Shown: positions 24,427 to 33,032, counted from the first letter of the stretch. The stretch: 64,000 nt of DNA from Micromonospora sp. R77 (GCF_022747945.1 NZ_JALDST010000001.1:3286001-3350000), one strand, 5' to 3'. Program-made: numbers and translations. The notes: generated by a model not told the origin, from the sequence alone.

Positions 24427-25686
24427 GTGAATCTCCGCAGCAGCCGGCTCCTGGCCCCGGTGATCGCCGGCGCGGTCGCCGCCGCCGGGCTGAGCCTGGT
24501 CAACCCCGTCACCCAGGCCACCGCCGGGTCGGGCAAGGCGCGGGCCCGCAATGTCATCTTCATCAACGGTGACGGGATGGCCGCCGCCCAGCGCGAGGCC
24601 GCCCGCCTCTACCTCGCCGGCCTCGACGGCCAGCTCACCATGGACAAGCTGCCGATCTCCGGCCAGCTCACCACCAGCCCGCACGACCCGAAGGCCCCGG
24701 TCACCGACTCCGCCGCCGCGGCCACGGCGTGGGCGACCGGCGAGAAGACGTACAACGGCGCGATCAGCGTCGACACCGACGGCAACCCGCTGCCCACCCT
24801 CGGCGCGCAGGCGAAGGCGGCCGGCAAGGCCACCGGCCTGGTCACCACCGCCCAGGTCACCGACGCCAGCCCGGCGGCGTTCTTCGCCAACACGGCCAAC
24901 CGCTCGGCACAGGACGAGATCGCCCGGCAGTACCTGGAGGTCACCCGGCCGGACGTCATCCTGGGTGGCGGCGAGGACTGGTGGCTGCCGGCGGGCACCG
25001 CCGGGGCGTACCCGGACAAGCCGGCCGAGGACCCGTCCGAGGCGAGCAAGGGCACCAAGGGAGACCTGATCACCGAGGCGAAGGCCAAGGGCTACCAGTA
25101 CGTCTCCACCGCCGAACAGCTCGACGCGGCCAAGGGTGGCAAGCTGCTCGGCCTCTTCGCCAACGAGGAGCTGTTCCAGCAGCGCCGCGAGGGTGAGGGC
25201 GACCGCTACGACCCGCCGGCCAGCCTGGCCACGATGACCGCGAAGGCGCTCTCGACGCTGTCGAAGAACAAGAAGGGCTTCTTCCTCTTCGTCGAGGAGG
25301 AGGGCGTGGACGAGTTCGCCCACGAGAACAACGGCACCCGGATGCTCCAGGCCCTCGCCGAGCTGGAGAAGGCCGTCGCGGTCGCCCGCAACTACGCGGC
25401 CACCCACCCCGACACCCTGGTCGTGGTGACCGGTGACCACGAGTGCGGCGGCCTGACCGTCGAGGACACCGGCACCGCCGACGAGTCCGGTGACGGCATC
25501 TCGGCCGAGGACGGCCCGTTCCCGATCAAGGGGAGCAACCTGAGCTTCAACCTGGACTGGACCACCAGCGGCCACACCGGCGTCGACGTGCCCGTCACCG
25601 CCTACGGTCCGCTGGCCGAGCAGTTCACCGGCAAGCACCCGAACACCCACGTTCACGAGGTGCTCGCCCGGATCCTCACCCGCTGA
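24427..25686 (+). CDS. Secreted alkaline phosphatase (PhoA type)
   Basis: This is a 419-residue exported phosphomonoesterase. A signal peptide (about 1-32) precedes the metal-binding FINGDGMA. The phosphoserine nucleophile is Ser95 in VTDSAAAATAWATG, and EEEGVDEFAHENN, VVVTGDHECGGLTV and TSGHTGVDVPV complete the metal sites. It releases phosphate from organic esters outside the cell. GTG 24427 has ACAGGAGG directly upstream. A weak PHO-like repeat precedes it. It sits between two S51 peptidase genes but has its own flanking hairpins. Confidence 0.94.
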   Translation: MNLRSSRLLAPVIAGAVAAAGLSLVNPVTQATAGSGKARARNVIFINGDGMAAAQREAARLYLAGLDGQLTMDKLPISGQLTTSPHDPKAPVTDSAAAATAWATGEKTYNGAISVDTDGNPLPTLGAQAKAAGKATGLVTTAQVTDASPAAFFANTANRSAQDEIARQYLEVTRPDVILGGGEDWWLPAGTAGAYPDKPAEDPSEASKGTKGDLITEAKAKGYQYVSTAEQLDAAKGGKLLGLFANEELFQQRREGEGDRYDPPASLATMTAKALSTLSKNKKGFFLFVEEEGVDEFAHENNGTRMLQALAELEKAVAVARNYAATHPDTLVVVTGDHECGGLTVEDTGTADESGDGISAEDGPFPIKGSNLSFNLDWTTSGHTGVDVPVTAYGPLAEQFTGKHPNTHVHEVLARILTR

Positions 25687-25697
25687 TCCGACCGGTT

Positions 25698-25732
25698 GCG
25701 CCCTCCCGCCCGTACCCGGGCCGGGAGGGCGC
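25698..25732 (+). terminator. Terminator after alkaline phosphatase
   Basis: GCGCCCTCCCG and CGGGAGGGCGC, perfect 11-bp arms, start 12 nt after the stop codon. Confidence 0.75.
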
Positions 25733-25762
25733 TGCCATGTGCGCGCCGACTGTCATCCCGGT

Positions 25763-25776
25763 GTAACAGAAATTAC
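25763..25776 (+). promoter_or_regulatory. Candidate RpiR operator 1 (GTAAC-N4-ATTAC)
   Basis: GTAAC-AGAA-ATTAC has the same spacing as the site GTAAC-GTGG-GTTAC at 28321-28334 before the importer operon. It is 68 nt upstream of the second S51 gene in a locally AT-rich stretch. Confidence 0.5.
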
Positions 25777-25788
25777 TCATTGAGCGTG

Positions 25789-25809
25789 GAAGTTAATCGA
25801 TGTAACTTC
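25789..25809 (+). promoter_or_regulatory. Candidate operator 2 (GAAGTTA-N7-TAACTTC)
   Basis: Perfect 7-bp inverted arms GAAGTTA and TAACTTC around ATCGATG, between operator 1 and the start at 25844. It shares the GTTA/TAAC core with the other sites. Confidence 0.45.
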
Positions 25810-25843
25810 TGTTTCATCGATCCGTGGCCCCTCGGAGGTGCCC

Positions 25844-27274
25844 ATGTCCCCTTCCCGCAACCCCCGCCGGCTGTCCCTGGTGGCGGCCGTCGCCGCCCTG
25901 CTCACCGTCGCCCCGATCGGGGTGACCGCCGCGCACGCGCAGGTCACCCGCATCCGGCAGGGCAGCGCCGGCGACGTCAGCCGGACCGCCTGGTCCGGCC
26001 CGGCGTACACGATGAACGGCTCCGGCGGGATCATCGCCGCCACCATGACCCAGGCGATCAACGCCATCCGCGGCGGCACCGGGTCGATCGACGTGGTGGT
26101 CGTCGCCGGCTCCGGCAACACCACCCCGGAGTGCGACGTGATCACCGGGCTGACCGGGGTCAACTCCTGCACCACGCTGACCCTGACCGCCGCCCGCGAC
26201 GGCAACGACGCCCAGGTCAACACCGACATCCGCAACGCCGAGTTCGTCTACTTCGCCGGTGGCAACCAGTGCAACTACGTGGCCTGGAAGGGCACCGCGC
26301 TGGAGGCGTCGGTGGAGTCGGTGGTCGCCAAGGGCGGCGGCGTCGGTGGCGGCAGCGCCGGGCTCCACGTCAACAGCGACATCGTGTACGACGCCTGCAC
26401 CGCCAGCACCACCTCGGCGATCGCGCTGGCCGACCCGTACGACCGGTCGGTCACCTTCACCACGGGGATGTTCCGCTGGCCCAACTACGCCAACACGATC
26501 AACGACTCGCACTTCGTCACCCGGGACCGGATGGGCCGGACGATGGCGTTCGTCGCCCGGGCGGTCAAGGACGGGCTGGTCACCGGGGGCAAGGCGTGGG
26601 GCGTGGGGATCGAGGAGGGGGCCTCCTTCTACATCGACCGGAACGGGCTGGGCACCCTGAGCGGGCCGAGCGCGTACGTGGTGCTCGGTGACCACCAGCC
26701 CGAGGTGGCCGTCGCCGGCCAGCCGCTGACGTACTCGAACTTCAAGATCTGGAAGCTCGCCGGCGGCCAGACGTACGACTTCGCCAACCGCCCCACCTGC
26801 GGCTACTACCTGAAGAGCGTCCGGGCCGGCGTGCCGGACGCGAACCTCTACAGCGGCACCCCGGTGACCGACTGCACGACGCCCCCGCCGCCGCCCTCCG
26901 GTGGCTCCGGCTATGCCGAGGTGGAGCCGAACGACTCCCGCACCGCCGCCAACGACATCTCCGGGCTGACCTATCCGGCCACGGTGACCGGGGACATGAA
27001 GAGCGGCACCGACCGCGACTACTTCGCGCTCACCCTCGGCAGTGGACAGACACTCACCGCGACCTGCGCCGTCCCGGCCGCGTACGACGCCGACCTCTAT
27101 CTGCTCAGCTCTACCGGGAGCACGCTGACCCGTTCGGTGAACAACGGCGCCGGCGCCGACGAGTCCGTCACCCTCGCCCGCACCACCTCCGGCTCCGCCA
27201 CCTACTACCTCGACCTGGAGGCGTACTCCGGCTCCGGCACGGACGACTACACCTGCACCCTCTCCAAGTCCTGA
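25844..27274 (+). CDS. Secreted S51/cyanophycinase-like protein with C-terminal PPC domain
   Basis: This encodes 476 residues: a signal peptide (about 1-32, cleavage near AHA), a peptidase-S51-like domain with FVYFAGGNQCNYV and GGGVGGGSAGLHV (candidate nucleophile Ser171), a Pro/Gly linker (about 342-350), and a bacterial pre-peptidase C-terminal (PPC) domain (about 355-476, EVEPNDSRTAANDI start). PPC domains are found on secreted peptidases. ATG 25844 follows GGAGG at 5 nt. The two operator-like repeats upstream resemble those of the importer operon, so substrate uptake and digestion may be co-regulated. Confidence 0.87.
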   Translation: MSPSRNPRRLSLVAAVAALLTVAPIGVTAAHAQVTRIRQGSAGDVSRTAWSGPAYTMNGSGGIIAATMTQAINAIRGGTGSIDVVVVAGSGNTTPECDVITGLTGVNSCTTLTLTAARDGNDAQVNTDIRNAEFVYFAGGNQCNYVAWKGTALEASVESVVAKGGGVGGGSAGLHVNSDIVYDACTASTTSAIALADPYDRSVTFTTGMFRWPNYANTINDSHFVTRDRMGRTMAFVARAVKDGLVTGGKAWGVGIEEGASFYIDRNGLGTLSGPSAYVVLGDHQPEVAVAGQPLTYSNFKIWKLAGGQTYDFANRPTCGYYLKSVRAGVPDANLYSGTPVTDCTTPPPPPSGGSGYAEVEPNDSRTAANDISGLTYPATVTGDMKSGTDRDYFALTLGSGQTLTATCAVPAAYDADLYLLSSTGSTLTRSVNNGAGADESVTLARTTSGSATYYLDLEAYSGSGTDDYTCTLSKS

Positions 27275-27285
27275 TCCCACCGCAC

Positions 27286-27337
27286 ATTCACGGAAAGAGT
27301 GGCCATTCCCCGCCGAATGGCCACTCTTTCCGTGAAT
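27286..27337. repeat. Full copy of the TTCACGGAAAG palindromic repeat (terminator)
   Basis: Perfect 23-bp arms (27286-27308 and 27315-27337, starting ATTCACGGAAAGAGTGG) enclose a 6-nt CCCGCC loop. It follows the second S51 gene by 11 nt and probably ends its transcript. Related copies are at 2821-2844 (half) and 58437-58490. Confidence 0.85.
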
Positions 27338-27368
27338 TTGTCGTCGTCGGGCCGGAGGCGAGGGCGGT

Positions 27369-27374
27369 TAGGCT
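27369..27374 (+). promoter_or_regulatory. -10 box of a leaderless promoter (TAGGCT)
   Basis: TAGGCT is exactly 6 nt before GTG 27381, so the RpiR transcript is predicted to begin at its start codon. Confidence 0.6.
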
Positions 27375-27380
27375 CGGCGC

Positions 27381-28274
27381 GTGTCGAAGACCGATCCTGT
27401 CTCTGAGTCGGGCGAGGCCCATGTGGTGGGCGTCGCGGCGCTGATCCGGCAGCGGCTCGGCGAGTGCAGTCCGGCCGAGCGGCGGGTGGGCCGCGCGCTG
27501 CTCGCCTCCTACCCGGCCGCCGGGCTGGGCACCGTCGCCGTTCTCGCGGAGCGGGCCGAGGTCAGCGCGCCGACGGTGCTGCGCTTCCTGGCCCGGCTCG
27601 GCTTCGGTGGTTACCCGGAGTTCCAGCGTGCGCTCCGCGACGAACTGGCCGAGCGGGAGACCTCGCCGCTGATCGCGTACCGGGCGACCGAACGCAGTGG
27701 GGTGCCGCCGGAGGGGGCCCTGGCCCGGGCGGCGGCCACCCTGCCCGAGGCGGTCGCCGGCACCCTCGCCGAACTGCCGCAGGGCGAGCTGGACGCCGCC
27801 GTACGCCTCTTCGCCGACCAGCAGTACCGGGTCACCGCGGCCGGCGGCCGGTTCTCCGGACTGCTCGCCCACTATCTGGTGCTGCACCTGATGCAGGTAC
27901 GCGGCGGCAGCCGGCTGCTCCCGGCCGGCCCGGTCGAGCGCACCGACCTGCTGGTCGACGTCGGCAAGCGGGACCTCTTCGCGCTCTTCGACTTCCGCCG
28001 GTACGAGGAGCCGACCCTGGCGCTGGCCCGGGAGGTCACTTCGCGGGGCGCCAAGGTGGTGCTCTTCACCGACCGGTGGCTCTCCCCGGTGGCCGGCCTG
28101 GCCGAGGTGGTGCTCCCCGGCCGGGTCGACTCGCCGTCGCCGTACGACAGCTTCGTGCCGGCGTTGGCGCTGGTGGAGACGGTGGTGGCCGCGCTGATCG
28201 ACCGGCTCGGGCCGGTCGCCGGGGCCCGGCTCAAGGCGATGGAGGCCGCCCAGCAGGCATTCGGGGCTGCCTGA
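27381..28274 (+). CDS. MurR/RpiR-family transcriptional regulator
   Basis: This encodes 297 residues: an N-terminal HTH_6 domain (about 15-90, SPAERRVGRALLASYP and APTVLRFLARLGFGGYPEFQ) and a C-terminal SIS-type domain (about 125-270). SIS domains usually bind phosphosugars, but several RpiR proteins next to amino-acid transporters control peptide or amino-acid use. It lies directly upstream of the importer operon, with the palindromes 28291-28308 and 28321-28334 in between as probable binding sites. GTG 27381 is likely leaderless. Confidence 0.92.
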   Translation: MSKTDPVSESGEAHVVGVAALIRQRLGECSPAERRVGRALLASYPAAGLGTVAVLAERAEVSAPTVLRFLARLGFGGYPEFQRALRDELAERETSPLIAYRATERSGVPPEGALARAAATLPEAVAGTLAELPQGELDAAVRLFADQQYRVTAAGGRFSGLLAHYLVLHLMQVRGGSRLLPAGPVERTDLLVDVGKRDLFALFDFRRYEEPTLALAREVTSRGAKVVLFTDRWLSPVAGLAEVVLPGRVDSPSPYDSFVPALALVETVVAALIDRLGPVAGARLKAMEAAQQAFGAA

Positions 28275-28290
28275 CGGGCGACGGAAGCGC

Positions 28291-28308
28291 GTTACAGAAA
28301 ACTGTAAC
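28291..28308 (+). promoter_or_regulatory. Candidate RpiR operator 3 (GTTACAG-N4-CTGTAAC)
   Basis: A perfect 18-bp palindrome, GTTACAGAAAACTGTAAC, lies between the regulator and the importer operon. Confidence 0.7.
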
Positions 28309-28320
28309 CCCACCGAAATC

Positions 28321-28334
28321 GTAACGTGGGTTAC
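28321..28334 (+). promoter_or_regulatory. Candidate RpiR operator 4 (GTAAC-N4-GTTAC)
   Basis: GTAAC-GTGG-GTTAC, a perfect palindrome 45 nt before the binding-protein start, is spaced like the site at 25763-25776. Confidence 0.6.
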
Positions 28335-28378
28335 AGTCCGGGGGCTGGTTCGTCTGGCACCCCCGGAAGGACACCCCC

Positions 28379-29323
28379 ATGCGTATCCGTCAGGTCGCCC
28401 TGCTCGGCGCGACCACCGTGCTGCTCGCCGCCACCGCCGCCTGTGGCGGTTCCACCTCCACCGCCGCCTCCGGCGACGACGTCAAGCCCGTCTCCGTCAC
28501 CATCGACGGCGTCGGCGCGGTCACCACCGACACCGCCCTGGCGAAGAGGGTCCCCGCCGACGTGCGCGGCCGGGGCAGCCTGACCGTCGCCACCAACGCC
28601 CCCTACCAGCCCTTCATCGACTTCAAGGTCGAGGGCAAGAACGACGAGTTCAAGGGCCTCGACTACGACCTGTTCCAGGCCGCTTCGGCCCGGCTCGGGC
28701 TCAAGGCCACCTTCTCCCAGCAGCCCTTCGACGGTCTCGTCCCCGGCCTCCAGGCCGGCAAGTACGACGCCATCGCCGGCGGCATCACCGACAAGAAGGA
28801 ACGCCAGCAGGTCGCCACCTTCGTCGACTACTCCGCCTCCGGCACCGGCTTCCTGGTCAAGTCCGGCAACGCGCTCGCGGTGAAGACGGTGGCCGACCTC
28901 TGCGGCCGGAAGGTCGCCGTGCAGAAGGCCAGCAACCAGTCGAAGAACCTGGCCACGTACTCGAAGGAGAGCTGCGCCGGCAAGGCCATCGACATCAAGG
29001 AGTACCCGGAGAACCCGCAGGCGGTGCAGGCGCTGATCGCCGGCAACGTCGACGTGGTCGCCGCCACCAAGGTCAACCTGGTCGACACCGCCGCGTCGCT
29101 GGCCGGCAAGGCGGAACTCGTCGCGGATGCCTCCGCCCCGAACGGCTGGCTGGCCAGCCCGAACGGCTTCGGTTTCCTCAAGGCCAACAAGGAGCTCGCC
29201 GAGGCGTACCGGGCCGCCGTGCAGTCGCTGATCGACGACGGCACGTACGCCAAGATCCTCGGCCAGTGGAAGCAGACCCCGATCGCCGTGAAGCAGGCCA
29301 CCATCGACCAGGCCATCGACTGA
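28379..29323 (+). CDS. Polar amino acid/peptide ABC transporter substrate-binding lipoprotein
   Basis: This is a 314-residue type II periplasmic-binding (SBP_bac_3) protein. A lipobox LAATAAC places the lipid anchor at Cys22. The family motifs LTVATNAPYQPFIDF, FKGLDYDLFQAASARLGL, FDGLVPGLQAGKYDAIAGGIT and NGFGFLKANKELAEAYRAAV are present. It captures a small amino-acid-like ligand on the cell surface for the permease and ATPase downstream. The ligand is not predictable by eye; the context suggests a dipeptide or amino acid released by the secreted S51 enzymes. Confidence 0.93.
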   Translation: MRIRQVALLGATTVLLAATAACGGSTSTAASGDDVKPVSVTIDGVGAVTTDTALAKRVPADVRGRGSLTVATNAPYQPFIDFKVEGKNDEFKGLDYDLFQAASARLGLKATFSQQPFDGLVPGLQAGKYDAIAGGITDKKERQQVATFVDYSASGTGFLVKSGNALAVKTVADLCGRKVAVQKASNQSKNLATYSKESCAGKAIDIKEYPENPQAVQALIAGNVDVVAATKVNLVDTAASLAGKAELVADASAPNGWLASPNGFGFLKANKELAEAYRAAVQSLIDDGTYAKILGQWKQTPIAVKQATIDQAID

Positions 29324-29349
29324 GCCCGGCGGACCACCACCCCTGATCC

Positions 29350-29410
29350 GCGGTCGCCGGGCGCCCTCCGACTCCGTGAGGGCGGGCCCGGAGAGGCGCC
29401 CGGCGACCGC
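29350..29410 (+). terminator. Long hairpin between binding protein and permease
   Basis: GCGGTCGCCGGGCGCC (29350-29365) and GGCGCCCGGCGACCGC (29395-29410) are perfect 16-bp arms. Placed inside the operon, it probably reduces transcription of the permease and ATPase relative to the binding protein. Confidence 0.7.
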
Positions 29411-29494
29411 TAGACCTTCTCTCGCTCGCGACTGCGGGGCTCCGCTGCGCTGCACTCCTCGCGCTCGCCGCACCCCGCCGCAGGAGGCACCGCA
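29411..29494 (+). other. Repeat-like spacer before the permease
   Basis: The block TCTCGCTCGCGACTGCGG followed by GGCTCCGCTGCGCTGCACTC resembles a sequence I associate with spacers in Micromonospora genomes. Only this copy is in the window. The permease ribosome-binding site GCAGGAGG closes it. Confidence 0.35.
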
Positions 29495-30349
29495 ATGACC
29501 ACCGAAACCCAGGCCGTACGGGTCGTCCCCGTACGCCATTACGGGCGATGGCTGACCGCGCTGCTCGTGGTCGGGCTGAGCGCCCTCTTCCTCCGGGCGC
29601 TGCTGACCAGCCCCAACCTCGAACCGGGCACCATCGCCCACTACCTGTTCAAGGACTACGTCCTCGACGGCGTGGTCACCACGCTCTGGCTGACCCTGCT
29701 GGCAATGGTCTTCGGCACCGTCGGCGGCGTGCTGATCGCCGTGATGCGGCTGTCGGAGAACCCGGTGCTGCGCGGCGTCTCCTGGGTCTTCGTCTGGATC
29801 TTCCGGGGCACCCCGCTGCTGGTCCAGATCATCTTCTTCGGGTTCCTCGGGGCGCTCTTCCCCCGGCTCACCCTGACCGTCCCGTTCACCGGCACCGTCC
29901 TGTTCGACAAGCCCACCAGCGTGGTGGTCACCGGCACCGTCGCCGCCGTGCTGGCCCTGTCGCTCAACGAGATGGCATACGCCGCCGAGGTGATCCGGGG
30001 CGGCATCCTGGCCGTCGACGCCGGGCAGACCGAGGCCGCCGCCGCGCTCGGCATGAGCCCCACGCTCACCCTGCGCCGGGTGGTGCTGCCGCAGGCGATG
30101 CGGGTCATCATCCCGCCGATGGGCAACGAGACCATCACCATGCTCAAGTCCACCGCGCTGGTGTCGATCATCGCCGGTCGGGACCTGATGACCGCCGTGC
30201 AGACCGTCTACCAGGGCAACTACAAGGTGATCCCGCTGCTGGTGGTCGCCGCGATCTGGTATCTCGCGCTGGTCAGCCTGCTCTCGGTCGGCCAGTGGCT
30301 GATCGAGCGGCGGTTCGGGCGCGGCTTCACCCGGGGAGGCGTGCGATGA
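29495..30349 (+). CDS. Amino acid ABC transporter permease
   Basis: This is a 284-residue HisMQ/GlnP-type permease with an N-terminal extra membrane segment and the 3-TM-1 core. It shows [19 protein letters not shown] and the EAA loop [26 protein letters not shown]. It probably homodimerises to form the importer pore. ATG 29495 is preceded by GCAGGAGGCACC. Its last bases overlap the ATPase start (ATGA at 30346). It is separated from the binding-protein gene by a long hairpin. Confidence 0.95.
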   Translation: MTTETQAVRVVPVRHYGRWLTALLVVGLSALFLRALLTSPNLEPGTIAHYLFKDYVLDGVVTTLWLTLLAMVFGTVGGVLIAVMRLSENPVLRGVSWVFVWIFRGTPLLVQIIFFGFLGALFPRLTLTVPFTGTVLFDKPTSVVVTGTVAAVLALSLNEMAYAAEVIRGGILAVDAGQTEAAAALGMSPTLTLRRVVLPQAMRVIIPPMGNETITMLKSTALVSIIAGRDLMTAVQTVYQGNYKVIPLLVVAAIWYLALVSLLSVGQWLIERRFGRGFTRGGVR

Positions 30350-31122
30350 CGACCACCACAGGCGTCCCGATGGTGCACGCCGAGGGCGTCACCAAACGGT
30401 TCGGCCCGCTGGAGGTGCTCAAGGGCATCGACCTGACCGTGGCCCCCGGCGAGGTGAGCTGCCTGCTCGGCCCGTCCGGCTCCGGCAAGTCCACCTTCCT
30501 GCGCTGCATCAACCACCTGGAACGCATCGACGGCGGGCAGCTCTCGGTCGACGGCGAACTGGTCGGCTATCGCCGCCAGGGCGACAAGCTGCACGAGCTG
30601 AAGGCCCGGGAGGTGGCCCGCCGCCGCCGGGACATCGGCATGGTGTTCCAGCGGTTCAACCTCTTCCCGCACCTCACCGCCCTGGGCAACGTCATCGAGG
30701 CCCCCGTCCGGGTGCTCGGTACGCCCCGGGAGAAGGCCCGTGCCGAGGCGCTGCGGCTGCTGGACCGGGTCGGCCTCGCCGAGAAGGCCGGCAACTATCC
30801 GGGCCAGCTCTCCGGCGGCCAGCAGCAGCGGGTGGCGATCGCCCGGGCGCTCGCCATGCACCCGAAGCTGATGCTCTTCGACGAGCCCACCTCGGCGCTC
30901 GACCCGGAACTGGTGGGTGAGGTGCTGGACGTGATGAAGGGTCTCGCGGCCGACGGCATGACCATGGTGGTGGTGACCCACGAGATGGGCTTCGCCCGCG
31001 AGGTCGCCGACTCCGTCGCCTTCCTCGACGGAGGAGTCGTGGTCGAGGCCGGCACCCCGGCCGAGGTGCTCGGCAGCCCCCGGCACGACCGGACCCGCGC
31101 CTTCCTCGACAAGGTGCTCTGA
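30346..31122 (+). CDS. Amino acid ABC transporter ATP-binding protein (GlnQ-like)
   Basis: This 258-residue ATPase has Walker [11 protein letters not shown]-loop [13 protein letters not shown], signature [15 protein letters not shown] and Walker [15 protein letters not shown], followed by [14 protein letters not shown], typical of polar-amino-acid importers. It overlaps the permease by 4 nt and shares one base with the ATG of the M20 peptidase (TGATG at 31120-31124), tying uptake to intracellular cleavage. Confidence 0.96.
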   Translation: MTTTTGVPMVHAEGVTKRFGPLEVLKGIDLTVAPGEVSCLLGPSGSGKSTFLRCINHLERIDGGQLSVDGELVGYRRQGDKLHELKAREVARRRRDIGMVFQRFNLFPHLTALGNVIEAPVRVLGTPREKARAEALRLLDRVGLAEKAGNYPGQLSGGQQQRVAIARALAMHPKLMLFDEPTSALDPELVGEVLDVMKGLAADGMTMVVVTHEMGFAREVADSVAFLDGGVVVEAGTPAEVLGSPRHDRTRAFLDKVL

Positions 31123-32291
31123 TGGGTCCGCTGCTGGCGGCCGCCGGGGACCGGCTGGCCGACTACCACGACCGGCTGACCCGGCTGGTCGCGGTGGACT
31201 CCGGCTCCGGCCACGTCGACGGGCTGCGCGCCGCCGCCGACCTGGTGCAGACCTGGTGCCTGGAGGCCGGGATGGCGGTCGAGCGGGAACCGGTCGCCGA
31301 CCCGCGCGGCACCCCGCTCGGCGACGTGCTGGTGGCCCGCCGGCGGGGGACCGGCCGCCGCCGGATCCTGCTGGCCGGTCACCTGGACACCGTGTTCCCG
31401 CCCGGCACGGCCGCCGCCCGGCCGTTCCGGGTGCACGACGGCCGGGCGTACGGGCCGGGGGTCAGCGACGACAAGGGTGGCCTGCTGGCCGGGCTCGCCG
31501 CCGTCGAGGTGCTCGCCGCGCTGGGCCTGCACGGGTACGGCGAACTGGTGCTGGTCTGCACGCCCGACGAGGAGATCGGGTCGACCGGAAGTCGGCCGCT
31601 GCTGCGTACCCTCGGCGCGGCGGCCGACGTGGCACTCTGCCTGGAATGCGCCCGCGACAACGGTGACCTGGTGTCGGCGCGCAAGGGCGTCGCGGACCTG
31701 GAGGTGACCCTGCGGGGCCGGGCCGCGCACGCCGGCATCGAGCCGGAACGCGGCGCGAACGCGCTGCTCGCTGCGGCCCGGCTGACCGTCGCACTGGACG
31801 CGCTCAACGGCCGCTGGCCCGGGGTGACGGTGAACGTCGGGGCGCTGGAGGCCGGTGGCCGGCCCAACGTGGTCGCCGACCGGGCCCGCCTGCTGGTCGA
31901 CCTGCGTGCCTGGCGCAGCGCCGAGTACGAGGCCGCGCTCGCCGAGATCCGCCGGCTGGTCGCCGAGCCGACCGTCTCCGGGGTACGCGCCGAACTGGCC
32001 GTGCACGCCCCCACCCCGCCGTGGGAGCCGGGACCGTCCGGCCGCTGGCTGACCGAGTTGGCGGCCAAGGTCGGCGCCGGCATCGGCGTGCCGGTGTCCC
32101 ACACGGCGACCGGTGGCTGCGCCGACGCGAACCTGCTCGCCGAGGCGGGCGCGGCGGTGCTCGACGGGCTCGGTCCGGTCGGTGGCGACGACCACAGCCC
32201 CACCGAGTGGCTGGACCTGGACTCGGTGGTGCCCCGGGTGGCGCTGCTCGCCGGCCTGATCGACGAGGTCGCCCGCGCCGAGCGGCCCTGA
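31122..32291 (+). CDS. M20-family metallopeptidase (carboxypeptidase G2/ArgE-like)
   Basis: This is a 389-residue zinc peptidase of the M20 family. It has ILLAGHLDTVFPPG (first metal ligand), GVSDDKGG (bridging Asp), CTPDEEIGS (catalytic Glu and ligand), CLECARDNGDLV and the C-terminal GGDDHSPTEWLD ligand His; the dimerisation lid lies at about 185-290. It lacks a signal peptide, so it acts in the cytoplasm on peptides or N-acyl amino acids. Its ATG is fused to the ATPase stop, so it is the last gene of the importer operon and probably splits the imported compound. Confidence 0.92.
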   Translation: MGPLLAAAGDRLADYHDRLTRLVAVDSGSGHVDGLRAAADLVQTWCLEAGMAVEREPVADPRGTPLGDVLVARRRGTGRRRILLAGHLDTVFPPGTAAARPFRVHDGRAYGPGVSDDKGGLLAGLAAVEVLAALGLHGYGELVLVCTPDEEIGSTGSRPLLRTLGAAADVALCLECARDNGDLVSARKGVADLEVTLRGRAAHAGIEPERGANALLAAARLTVALDALNGRWPGVTVNVGALEAGGRPNVVADRARLLVDLRAWRSAEYEAALAEIRRLVAEPTVSGVRAELAVHAPTPPWEPGPSGRWLTELAAKVGAGIGVPVSHTATGGCADANLLAEAGAAVLDGLGPVGGDDHSPTEWLDLDSVVPRVALLAGLIDEVARAERP

Positions 32292-32300
32292 CGACGCCGA

Positions 32301-32334
32301 AGGGCCGGCCTCCCCGCTGGGGGAGACCGGCCCT
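32301..32334. terminator. Bidirectional terminator hairpin
   Basis: AGGGCCGGCCTCCCC and GGGGAGACCGGCCCT form a 15-bp stem with one mismatch and a 4-nt loop, between the convergent M20 and C39-like genes. Confidence 0.75.
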
Positions 32335-32363
32335 CCGTCGGTCGTGCTGCTCGTGCTGCCCGG

Positions 32364-33032
32364 TCAGGAGCTGTAGCCGCGGCCCGCGATCCAGTTGGCC
32401 AGCTCGGTCACGTCCATCCAGTACTCCGGCTCACCGGGGCTGGCCGGGTCGGCGATCAGCACCGTGTTGCCGTCGTCCTTGTACTCCACCACGGTCAGGT
32501 AGTGGCCCGGGTAGCTGTGCTCGACCCCGTCGACGTCCACCGCGCCGCCGAGGATGTTGGCGACGACCGGGCGGCCGTCGTCCACGGCGGCCCTGATGTC
32601 GACCCGTAGCCGCTCGACCTGCTCCCGGGTGGCGACGTCGTCGCGGATCTCGGTGGTCCGGTACTTGCCACCGGTGTACTCGTTGAGCACCCGCGTGATG
32701 TCGATTGCGGAGTCGGTGCCGTTCTCGGTGGTGCCCAGCTTGCGGGCCAGTTCGTCCTGGCTGACCGTCCTGCCCTCGGCCGACAGGGCGATCCGGGCCG
32801 ACGCCGGACCACAGTAGAAGAAGTTCGGCTGCGCCTCGTACCGGTAGCCGGTGCGGCGCTCACCCTTGTCGGACTTGCCGTTGCCCTTGGTCGTCGAGCT
32901 GACCGGCTTGCCCTCGACCGGTCCGCGCTCGGCCGGGGCGGCGTGGGCCGCGACGGCGGGGCCGGCGACGACGCTGCCGGACATGACCAGACCGGCCACG
33001 GACAGCATGCTCCTACGGAAGATCGGGTTCAT
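32364..33032 (-). CDS. Secreted C39-like cysteine peptidase
   Basis: This encodes 222 residues. A signal peptide (about 1-32, ending AHAAPA) is followed by a Lys/Gly-rich linker and a peptidase C39-like domain: Cys74 in NFFYCGPASARIAL, His177 in SYPGHYLTVVEY and Asp195 in VLIADPASPG form a plausible catalytic triad. It is probably an extracellular cysteine peptidase or bacteriocin-processing-like enzyme without a fused transporter. The substrate is unknown. ATG 33032 fits the signal peptide. It stands alone. Confidence 0.85.
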   Translation of the reverse strand: MNPIFRRSMLSVAGLVMSGSVVAGPAVAAHAAPAERGPVEGKPVSSTTKGNGKSDKGERRTGYRYEAQPNFFYCGPASARIALSAEGRTVSQDELARKLGTTENGTDSAIDITRVLNEYTGGKYRTTEIRDDVATREQVERLRVDIRAAVDDGRPVVANILGGAVDVDGVEHSYPGHYLTVVEYKDDGNTVLIADPASPGEPEYWMDVTELANWIAGRGYSS

